From Lachnospiraceae bacterium (GTDB lineage Bacteria > Bacillota > Clostridia > Lachnospirales > Lachnospiraceae): 38,843 nucleotides of DNA. Shown here one piece after another: positions 32,852-38,843 of this stretch; position 1 is the stretch's first letter; each line of letters begins with the position of its first letter. Under the pieces are notes generated by a model that ran no database searches, was not told where the DNA came from, and saw only the letters and a program-made list of their open reading frames with translations. The stretch is from the NCBI GenBank assembly GCA_910576335.1, contig CAJTIU010000038.1, positions 1 to 38,843 on the forward strand, written 5' to 3'. The position numbers and the translations under genes are program-made.

Positions 32852-34534
32852 ATGTATCAAGAAGCGTATAAGCGCTGGATGGCGGCTGATCTGGAAGATG
32901 CAGATCTGAAACCCGAATTATCCAGAATCGAAGGAAATGAAGAAGAGATCAAGGAACGTTTTGCTATAGCACTGAAGTTCGGCACGGCGGGACTGCGCGG
33001 AGTACTCGGCGCAGGGACCAACCGTATGAATATTTATGTTGTACGTCAGGCAACTCAGGGACTTGCCAACTGGGTAAAGACACAGGGAGGAAGCCAGACG
33101 GTTGCAATCAGCTATGACAGTCGGCTAAAGAGTGATGTATTTGCCAAGACTGCGGCAGGTGTTCTTGCAGCGAACGGCATTCATGTCAGAATCTATGACG
33201 CCTTAATGCCAGTACCTGCTCTCTCATTCGCAACACGCTATTATAGCTGTAATGCAGGAATTATGGTAACTGCCTCACATAACCCGGCAAAGTACAACGG
33301 GTACAAGGCGTACGGGCCGGACGGATGTCAGATGACAGATGATGCGGCTGCCATTGTATACGAAGAGATTCAGAAGACCGACGTACTGGACGGTGCAAAG
33401 TATATCTCATTTGCAGAAGGCGTGGAAAATGGTCTTATCCGCTTTGTAGGGGATGACTGCAAGAAGGCTCTCTATGAAGCCATTGAATCACGCCAGGTAA
33501 GACCGGGCCTGTGCAAGAGTGCGGGACTGAAACTCGTCTACAGTCCCTTAAACGGCGCCGGGCTTGTTCCTGTAACCCAGGTGTTAAAGGATATCGGGAT
33601 CACTGATATTACGATTGTACCGGATCAGGAATATCCCAACGGATACTTTACAACCTGCAGTTACCCGAATCCGGAGATTTTCGCTGCCTTAGAGCAGGGA
33701 TTAAAGCTTGCCGAGGAGACAGGCGCAGACTTGATGCTTGCAACTGACCCTGACGCAGACCGTGTGGGAATTGCCATGAAGTGTCCGGACGGTTCCTATG
33801 AGCTGGTAAGCGGCAATGAAGTAGGAGTTCTTCTCCTTGACTATATCTGCGCAGGACGTATCGAAAAGGGAACCATGCCCGAAAAGCCGGTTGCTGTAAA
33901 GTCCATTGTATCTACACCTCTGGCTGATGCTGTTGCAGAGCATTATGGTGTTGAACTTAGAAATGTACTGACTGGATTTAAATGGATCGGGGATCAGATC
34001 GCACGCCTTGAAGCAGACGGAGAAGAGGATCGCTTCATCTTCGGCTTTGAGGAAAGCTATGGTTATCTTGCCGGACCATATGTGCGCGACAAAGATGCAG
34101 TTATCGGTTCCATGCTCATCTGTGAGATGGCCGCATATTACAGAAGCACTGGCAGCTCTTTGAAGCAGAGGATGGAGGAGATCTATGCGGAATACGGACG
34201 CTATCTGAACAAGGTGGACAGCTTCGAATTCCCGGGACTTACCGGAATGGATAAGATGGCAGGCATTATGCAGAGTCTGCGGGATAACCCGCCCTCCGAG
34301 ATCGGCGGTATCAAGGTTGTAAACGCTGTTGATTACACGAAGCCGGAAGAGACAGGCCTTCCTTCCGCCAATGTACTAATCTACACCTTAGAGGGCGGTG
34401 CAACGGTAATTGTACGCCCGTCCGGTACTGAGCCGAAGATCAAGACTTACTTTACCACCCTGGGAAAGGATCTTTCAGAGGCACAGGCACAGAAGGATCA
34501 GCTTGCAGAAGCATTAAAGCCTCTGCTTGCATAA
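32852..34534 (+). CDS. pgcA: phosphoglucomutase (alpha-D-phosphohexomutase)
   Basis: A 560-aa enzyme that interconverts glucose-1-phosphate and glucose-6-phosphate, feeding glycogen, UDP-glucose and envelope sugars. Phosphoserine loop TASHNPAKYNGYKAYG; metal-binding DPDADRVGIA; sugar-binding GFEESYGYLAG; phosphate-binding RPSGTEPKIKTYF at the C-terminus. The ATG at 32852 is preferred over a GTG at 32843 because TAGGAG (32837-32842) then has a 9-nt spacer. It is monocistronic with a strong terminator. Confidence 0.95.
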   Translation: MYQEAYKRWMAADLEDADLKPELSRIEGNEEEIKERFAIALKFGTAGLRGVLGAGTNRMNIYVVRQATQGLANWVKTQGGSQTVAISYDSRLKSDVFAKTAAGVLAANGIHVRIYDALMPVPALSFATRYYSCNAGIMVTASHNPAKYNGYKAYGPDGCQMTDDAAAIVYEEIQKTDVLDGAKYISFAEGVENGLIRFVGDDCKKALYEAIESRQVRPGLCKSAGLKLVYSPLNGAGLVPVTQVLKDIGITDITIVPDQEYPNGYFTTCSYPNPEIFAALEQGLKLAEETGADLMLATDPDADRVGIAMKCPDGSYELVSGNEVGVLLLDYICAGRIEKGTMPEKPVAVKSIVSTPLADAVAEHYGVELRNVLTGFKWIGDQIARLEADGEEDRFIFGFEESYGYLAGPYVRDKDAVIGSMLICEMAAYYRSTGSSLKQRMEEIYAEYGRYLNKVDSFEFPGLTGMDKMAGIMQSLRDNPPSEIGGIKVVNAVDYTKPEETGLPSANVLIYTLEGGATVIVRPSGTEPKIKTYFTTLGKDLSEAQAQKDQLAEALKPLLA

Positions 34535-34577
34535 TTCGAGATGTTTTAGGACTACTTTTCAGATCTGTTTCCCCCAA

Positions 34578-34635
34578 AAAGACCACTCCCGCAGAATTCC
34601 GTGTTAGCATGGACTCTTCTGCGGGAGTGGTCTTT
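34578..34635. terminator. long bidirectional terminator hairpin after pgcA
   Basis: A perfect 19-bp stem (34578-34596 with 34617-34635) carries CACTCCCGCAG against CTGCGGGAGTG and a 20-nt loop. The AAAGA/TCTTT ends serve as U tracts on both strands. It separates pgcA (+) from the converging minus-strand exporter operon. Confidence 0.85.
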
Positions 34636-34654
34636 GGTTCTGCTACATCATATT

Positions 34655-34870
34655 CTAAACTCTCCCACTTGAAGAAACCAACGGCGGATTTCCGCTTTTC
34701 TCCAATAGTTCTCTGGCTTCACTTGTCTCCCTTTGCCTTGCTATCAATTCATTCTCTGACATGCTGGGAACGGTGTCCTTAATCTTTTCTTTTGCCCACT
34801 CTGTAAGCGCCAGTTCAATCCACTTCTCTTTAATCTTATCAAATTCCAATACTTTATCTGTTTGAACCAT
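34655..34870 (-). pseudogene. MutS2-type mismatch-repair/recombination protein, N-terminal stub
   Basis: A 71-aa frame (MVQTDKVLEFDKIKEKWIEL..., later ENELIARQRETSEARELLEK) that matches the start of MutS/MutS2-family proteins, which are about 600-790 aa. It stops at 34655 next to the pgcA terminator; no ATPase or Smr part follows. AGGAGGGG precedes its ATG, so it can still be translated. It is the last gene of the exporter run, 26 nt after a permease gene. It is probably the relic of a gene cut by rearrangement or deletion. Confidence 0.7.
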
Positions 34871-34896
34871 TTTACCCCTCCTATTACAAAAAATAA

Positions 34897-35688
34897 TTAA
34901 CTGCTTGCACTTTCATATCTGTGTACTCCATATGACCAAAATGATAATGCAAAAAAAGTAAAAATGCACACAATTGCTGCTCCAAAAAACAGGCCCTTTA
35001 CTGACAGTGCCCCTATAAATGCCTGTGCCGGCAACGTTGCAATGATTCCATATGGCAATACACAATAAAAAATAAACTTATAAATTCCATAAAAAGCAAT
35101 CCCTGGTATTTTCAAACACAAGTCAATCGCTGTCTCCTCAATTTTCGTTAAATTGTTTACAGAGAAAACAAAAAAAGCAAAGCATCGTATCAAGAGTTCC
35201 ATATCGTAGTACAGTATCGTCATCATAAAAACCAGAAACAGATATTCGATAATATTAGACCATGAAAAAACCATGTCTATTTCTTTCGCCCCATACGCAA
35301 TAATACATGCACTGAAAGCCAATAGCGGTATGGAACCTGGATTTATTTTTTCAAAAGTAATCCGCAATAGCGGATTTACCGGTTTGGTCAGATACAAATC
35401 CAGTTCACCTGTTTGTATTTTTTCAGGTATGGAAATCACTCCAAAAAAGTAAATTATCATATTAAGGGCATTGATCAGGGAAAACGTTCCTACAAAAACA
35501 AGGATTTCTCCATGCCCCCATCCACGAATTTTATCCACATGCCCGTAAATTGCCTCAAAGGCAAAAAGCTGAACCAGAAAATAACTGGTGTCAATAAAAA
35601 ACGGTCCAAAGAATCCCAGCCGGAATGTCATGATATGGGATAGCCTTAATTTCATTAATTCTGTCAAAAATTTAAAATTTTCTTTCAT
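34897..35688 (-). CDS. ABC-2 type exporter permease, second subunit
   Basis: A 263-aa protein with about six TM segments (for example YFLVQLFAFEAIYG, ILVFVGTFSLINALNMIIYF, LIRCFAFFVFSVNNL) and the conserved 'LDLYLTKPVNPLLRI' cytoplasmic loop of the DUF990/ABC2_membrane_6 families. It overlaps the first permease by 4 nt (ATGA), so the two are translationally coupled and probably form a heterodimer with the ATPase upstream. Substrate unknown. Confidence 0.85.
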   Translation of the reverse strand: MKENFKFLTELMKLRLSHIMTFRLGFFGPFFIDTSYFLVQLFAFEAIYGHVDKIRGWGHGEILVFVGTFSLINALNMIIYFFGVISIPEKIQTGELDLYLTKPVNPLLRITFEKINPGSIPLLAFSACIIAYGAKEIDMVFSWSNIIEYLFLVFMMTILYYDMELLIRCFAFFVFSVNNLTKIEETAIDLCLKIPGIAFYGIYKFIFYCVLPYGIIATLPAQAFIGALSVKGLFFGAAIVCIFTFFALSFWSYGVHRYESASS

Positions 35689-36479
35689 ATTCCTGCTCCA
35701 TCATATTTAATTCGATAATGTTCATAAGTTACTTGATTTAAAACAATAAAGAAAATGCACCATATACTTAAAACAAATAAGCCTGTCACTGCTTCATCCT
35801 CACATTTTCCTATAAACAACATACTCGGGAGATATGTAACATAATAGAACGGCAGAAATCTCATGCCGGCTATCATCCATTCCGGCAAAAGTGTAAGGGG
35901 AATCACCGCTCCTGTCACAACTGCTGATAAATTATCCTTTATCATGAGAAAGGTACTGATCTCCTCAAATTTTAAAGTTAAAATCCCAAGGAAATAATTG
36001 AGCTGAGCCATAAACAGCAGACCCAAGGCAACCATGATAATTCCGCATAGCAATATCTTCAAATTGACTGTATGTACAATGGAAATCCTAAACAGACAAA
36101 ACCACAGAACTGTTGCTAAAAAGCCAATGCCTGAAGAAAATGCAATCTTCCCGGCCTCCATCGCCACAAAATAGCCCTGTGTCTGTACCGGTATCACCAT
36201 ATATTTTGAAAAAGTGCCGTTTCTCAACATCCCCGTCATCTGCTGGCTGATTTCAGCAGACTTTTCCATCTGGAATAGATAGGAACTTATGATATAGTAA
36301 GAAATCATAGTGTGAAACTTCAATCCTGCTATCTGCTCTTTTCCTTCAAACAAAATACTCCATAAGATCCATGCAAACAATATCTTAGCCACTGACAGAA
36401 TCACATCAACAAATACATCTGCTCTCCAGATTAACTGCGCTTTCATATATACCCTAGCAATTTCCAAATATTTCTTCAC
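35685..36479 (-). CDS. ABC-2 type exporter permease, first subunit
   Basis: A 264-aa integral membrane protein with about six TM segments (ILFAWILWSILF, IGFLATVLWFCLFRI, ILLCGIIMVALGLLFMAQ, LFVLSIWCIFFIVL) and the loop 'NGTFSKYMVIPVQTQGYFVA' that corresponds to the KPVN loop of its partner. It begins with GTG inside the end of the ATPase gene (26-nt overlap), behind AAGGGGG. It works with the second permease and the ATPase. Confidence 0.85.
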   Translation of the reverse strand: MKKYLEIARVYMKAQLIWRADVFVDVILSVAKILFAWILWSILFEGKEQIAGLKFHTMISYYIISSYLFQMEKSAEISQQMTGMLRNGTFSKYMVIPVQTQGYFVAMEAGKIAFSSGIGFLATVLWFCLFRISIVHTVNLKILLCGIIMVALGLLFMAQLNYFLGILTLKFEEISTFLMIKDNLSAVVTGAVIPLTLLPEWMIAGMRFLPFYYVTYLPSMLFIGKCEDEAVTGLFVLSIWCIFFIVLNQVTYEHYRIKYDGAGI

Positions 36480-37455
36480 GTTTTACATCCCCCTTATAGA
36501 TCCGCTCTACTACAGAGCCTATTTCTTCTTCCTCAATTCCAATATCCCGGATCGGATAATGACCTATATACGATTCCAGAACTTTTTCTGTATTTTGTTT
36601 TGGTATTTCAAGCACCAGTTTGTCATTTGTTTTTTCTAATATCCTGCAATGTTTTGGGACATCAGGCTCTACGCTATGCTCAAAGTATATAGTCATTTTC
36701 TTGCTCTTCTGGTATTGTTCAAATAACATATCCGTATCGCCGTCATATATTTTTCTGCCGTAATTTACTACAATAGAGCGTTTGCATAATGCCTTAATAT
36801 CCTCCATATAATGTGAAGTTAGCAGGATGGTCGTCCCTCTCGATTCATTTATATTTTTCAAGAAAGTCCGAATCTGTTTACTTGCCACAGCATCCAGTCC
36901 AATTGTCGGCTCATCTAAAAACAGTATTTTGGGATTATGAAGCAATGCAACAATCAATTCCATTTTCATCCTTTCTCCTAATGATAATGTCCTTACCTGT
37001 ACATCCATAAGCTCCTGCACCTGAAACAGCTCCACAAAAAAGTTCTTATTTTTCCTATACTCGTCTTCTGGAATACGATATATTTCTTTAAACAGTCTCA
37101 ACGTATCCTCCGCTGTCAGCTCAAAAAACAACTGACTCTTCTGCCCCATAACTACCGCATATTGATGCTTAAATGCCTTCTCCAGCTTATTAGGATAAAA
37201 TCCCATGACCTGAATTTCGCCGCCTGTTGGCGCAATAATACCAGTCAGCATCTTCACTAAGGTAGTTTTACCCGCTCCATTCGGTCCAATCAATCCTATA
37301 AACTCACCCTCATCCACATCCATGTTAAAGGCATCTACCGCAATTTTTTCTTCATATTCTCTATGAAACAGACCCTTAATACTTCCTATCACTCCCTCCT
37401 GCTTCTTATACCGTTTATACTTTTTCGTTATATTTTCTGTCCTTATCATCTTCAT
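36454..37455 (-). CDS. ABC exporter ATPase
   Basis: A 333-aa nucleotide-binding subunit. Walker A GPNGAGKTT, Q-loop region VVMGQKSQLFFELTAEDTL, an LSLGERMKMEL signature (variant of LSGGQ), Walker B ILFLDEPTIGLD, the H-loop LLTSHYMEDI, and a C-terminal accessory domain of about 100 aa. The 'QKSQLFFEL' form and the extended N-terminal strand are typical of the exporters paired with DUF990 permeases. The ATG at 37455 is chosen, with GGAGG 8 nt upstream; a TTG at 37470 is the alternative. It lies behind a leader with two intrinsic terminators. Confidence 0.92.
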   Translation of the reverse strand: MKMIRTENITKKYKRYKKQEGVIGSIKGLFHREYEEKIAVDAFNMDVDEGEFIGLIGPNGAGKTTLVKMLTGIIAPTGGEIQVMGFYPNKLEKAFKHQYAVVMGQKSQLFFELTAEDTLRLFKEIYRIPEDEYRKNKNFFVELFQVQELMDVQVRTLSLGERMKMELIVALLHNPKILFLDEPTIGLDAVASKQIRTFLKNINESRGTTILLTSHYMEDIKALCKRSIVVNYGRKIYDGDTDMLFEQYQKSKKMTIYFEHSVEPDVPKHCRILEKTNDKLVLEIPKQNTEKVLESYIGHYPIRDIGIEEEEIGSVVERIYKGDVKREEIFGNC

Positions 37456-37496
37456 GTTTAAAACCTCCAAATGAAATATATTTTAGTTCAAGACAC

Positions 37497-37540
37497 AAAA
37501 AAACGTGGTTTCTGCCTATCACAAATAGACTGAAACCACG
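37497..37540 (-). terminator. leader terminator T2 upstream of the ABC exporter
   Basis: In minus-strand RNA CGTGGTTTC pairs with GAAACCACG (37532-37540 with 37504-37512), with an inner CTAT/ATAG stem, followed by seven U (37497-37503). It is a complete intrinsic terminator about 40 nt before the ATPase start codon, so transcription must be read through to express the exporter. Confidence 0.85.
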
Positions 37541-37641
37541 AATCCATATGTCTCAAATTGACGTAGTAAAACAAGGCTTTCCATGAAAGGATACCCGCAA
37601 TGTCTTAAAACTTGCATTCCATTTCATAGTTGGTCTAAAAC

Positions 37642-37669
37642 AAAAAAAGCATGACCTCTACAGTCATAC
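37642..37669 (-). terminator. leader terminator T1 upstream of the ABC exporter
   Basis: In minus-strand RNA GTATGAC pairs with GTCATGC (37663-37669 with 37649-37655; one G-U pair), with a TGTAGAG loop and seven U (37642-37648). It is a second intrinsic terminator inside the same leader, upstream of T2. Confidence 0.75.
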
Positions 37670-37790
37670 TTTCCCTTTTTCTCATTCATCAAAACAAGAC
37701 AATAATTCCCAGTGTATGCAGTATTCTGTAAGGCAGAAACAACCAGCATTCAATAATGCTGAAAAGGGTACCACAAATAAAACACTATCC

Positions 37791-37874
37791 CTAGTGTTTA
37801 CCACTCGCAGTGCTTACCCTCTTTATTAAATTTAGTTGTTCTTTGTCATTACAGATACCACCAACATATAGCAT
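37791..37874 (-). CDS. 27-aa putative leader peptide of the exporter operon
   Basis: ATG at 37874 behind AAAGG opens MLYVGGICNDKEQLNLIKRV... and ends at TAG (37791-37793). The stop codon lies in the hairpin AACACT/AGTGTT (37781-37786, 37793-37798), so ribosome position on this frame would affect that structure. A second hairpin (CAGCATT/AATGCTG, 37744-37761) and the two terminators follow. This order is that of ribosome-mediated attenuation as described for several antibiotic-resistance leaders. Translation of the peptide is inferred. Confidence 0.45.
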   Translation of the reverse strand: MLYVGGICNDKEQLNLIKRVSTASGKH

Positions 37875-37902
37875 ATCTACCTTTTCTTTAAAATATGAAT
37901 AT

Positions 37903-37931
37903 ATATTAACTCATAACTTTTCCAGTGTCAA
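37903..37931 (-). promoter_or_regulatory. promoter of the ABC exporter leader
   Basis: On the minus strand there is a perfect -35 TTGACA (37926-37931), a 17-bp spacer and a -10 TAATAT (37903-37908). Transcription from here gives an untranslated leader of about 440 nt before the ATPase gene. Confidence 0.75.
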
Positions 37932-38011
37932 TATTTATTTAATAGATGATAGTATCTTCCCTTTTTCATATTTGATAAATCAACTATTTCTTTAAACGAT
38001 TCTTAATCAAT

Positions 38012-38221
38012 TTACGTTCCAGGCTGAAATTTCATGATCTCTTCATCTGACATCTGTGCCGTCGCTATCAATTGCAGCTTATAATTATTCATACATGCCA
38101 ACACTCCCGGATCCGCCCCTTCTATCATATCAAATAAACTCATTAGCCCCGTCCACTCATCAGCTCCAAAGTAAATTGTCACCATAACCGAAGGGATTAT
38201 CACGTTCTTACGGAATGCGCA
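38012..38221 (-). pseudogene. Rpn/YhgA-like nuclease-transposase family fragment
   Basis: About 70 residues readable as CAFRKNVIIPSVMVTIYFGA followed by DEWTGLMSLFDMIEGADPGV and ending LIATAQMSDEEIMKFQPGT. This corresponds to the middle of Rpn-family PD-(D/E)xK recombination-promoting proteins, which are about 300 aa. The N-terminal nuclease core and the C-terminal helices are missing. The open frame runs upstream to 38305, but that part does not look like the family and overlaps a terminator. Confidence 0.6.
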
Positions 38222-38303
38222 ATTCAGCGCATTCCTGCCCCATGAATAGTAACAAATAACTGTCACCTTATAACAAATCCACCTCCAAAAATCAAAATAA
38301 TGC

Positions 38304-38340
38304 AAAAAGGATACAAAGCTCCTTCTCCAACTTCGTATCC
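38304..38340 (-). terminator. terminator downstream of the transposase gene
   Basis: Minus-strand RNA pairs GGATACGAAG (38331-38340) with CTTTGTATCC (38309-38318), including one G-U pair that would be a C-A mismatch on the other strand. Five U follow (38304-38308). It lies about 190 nt past the transposase stop codon. The stretch 38341-38532 holds no other gene. Confidence 0.65.
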
Positions 38341-38532
38341 CATTTGTTTTATGGTCTATTACTTTTATTCTCTTTTTTGTTAATAAAGTTACAGTGGTTG
38401 TCCCTCCAGGACAGTTGCTTAATGATGTTACATAAAACTGACTGATTGTTTTTTCTTATTTAACTCAAACTTCCCACGTCAAAAATGGGATTCGCACCTT
38501 GAAAAATCAATACTTTAGTCCACAAAATACCC

Positions 38533-38843
38533 TTATGCGGCTGTTTCTCTCCGTTCCAATGCGTCCTGCATGTATTTTGGGAGACGCTGAACAAAGCTGG
38601 CTGTGAATTCCTCCAGCTGCGATTCTGTGATATGGAAATGCTCCATCACAGTATCCATCAGTGCGTCTATGATGATGCACATGGAACGGCTGAACGTGAT
38701 ATCCTCCATTTCATCCAGCAAGCAGAAACAGAGTTCGCATATCGTTTTGTCATCCTCATTTTCTCGCTGCGCCACCGACAGCATCATATAACGGGCAAAG
38801 ACAATGGACACATGGGCACACATGGCATCATAAGAAATCCCAC
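38533..38843 (-). CDS. IS4-like transposase, C-terminal part (runs off the window)
   Basis: The frame is open to the right edge (…GISYDAMCAHVSIVFARYMM) and ends LPKYMQDALERRETAA. The 'YDAMCAHVSIVFARYMML' segment and the following helices look like the C-terminus of large IS4/DDE-type transposases common in Lachnospiraceae and Ruminococcaceae. The catalytic DDE part would lie beyond 38843. Family assignment rests on pattern memory; a terminal inverted repeat was not located. Confidence 0.55.
   Translation of the reverse strand, partial: GISYDAMCAHVSIVFARYMMLSVAQRENEDDKTICELCFCLLDEMEDITFSRSMCIIIDALMDTVMEHFHITESQLEEFTASFVQRLPKYMQDALERRETAA

Noticed and set aside
37553-37627. 24-codon frame (MKWNASFKTLRV...) in the exporter leader as a second leader peptide
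   Set aside because: No ribosome binding site precedes it and it begins just after terminator T1. It remains possible but is not supported.
38222-38305. N-terminal part of the open frame 38012-38305
   Set aside because: It does not resemble the Rpn family and its start abuts a terminator, so only 38012-38221 is annotated as the fragment.
1-38843. CRISPR array
   Set aside because: No regularly spaced direct repeats were seen. The repeated palindromes are isolated, unevenly spaced and lack spacers, and no cas genes are present.

Overview
The window looks like a chromosomal segment of a Lachnospiraceae-type gut clostridium (Firmicutes). This is inferred from the gene set and order (the priA-def-fmt-rsmB-rlmN-prpC-prkC-rsgA-rpe-thiN cluster), a five-domain pyruvate:ferredoxin oxidoreductase, a MurE with the meso-DAP motif DNPR, a PASTA-kinase/PP2C pair, and strong AGGAGG ribosome binding sites. 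No 16S or other species-level marker is present.

Layout. (1) 1-1007: AT-rich remnant of an integrated element (small ribbon-helix-helix-like gene, C-terminal stub of a tyrosine recombinase) lying against the 3' end of a tRNA-Trp gene. (2) 1132-9287, minus strand: GH36 alpha-galactosidase, nifJ, then ychF-lgt. (3) 9300-17650: AT-rich island between ychF and thiN. It holds a decayed integrase, a tightly coupled three-gene operon (coiled-coil protein, HerA/FtsK-like ATPase with a glycine-zipper segment, and a DNA/RNA non-specific endonuclease joined to a glycine-zipper C-terminus), and a divergent secreted DUF5050-like protein. (4) 17789-31243, minus strand: core housekeeping run murE-priA-def-fmt-Zn peptidase-rsmB-rlmN-prpC-prkC-rsgA-rpe-thiN, with overlaps or very short gaps at most junctions. 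(5) 31377-34534, plus strand: a two-gene module (conserved 119-aa protein plus HipA-like kinase) behind an unusual leader, then phosphoglucomutase. (6) 34655-38843, minus strand: a MutS2 N-terminal stub, a three-gene ABC exporter with a long attenuator-like leader, an Rpn-family fragment, and the 3' end of a transposase gene that runs off the window.

The best candidate for an undescribed system is the 10015-16153 operon. Its three reading frames are separated by only 2 nt each, it has its own promoter (TTGAAA-N17-TATAAT) and a terminator-like hairpin whose G-U pairs form only in the minus-strand RNA. It couples a predicted pumping ATPase to a nuclease, both with membrane-type glycine zippers, with no recognisable immunity gene. 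Secondary candidates are the HipA-like pair with a 9-G tract and minicistron in its leader, and the attenuator upstream of the ABC exporter.

Four perfect palindromes of one family (core GGGACGGGG) are scattered at gene borders, two of them touching or abutting predicted -35 boxes. A perfect 16-bp inverted repeat lies inside the rsgA coding sequence. All functional calls come from reading motifs by eye; no database search was run.
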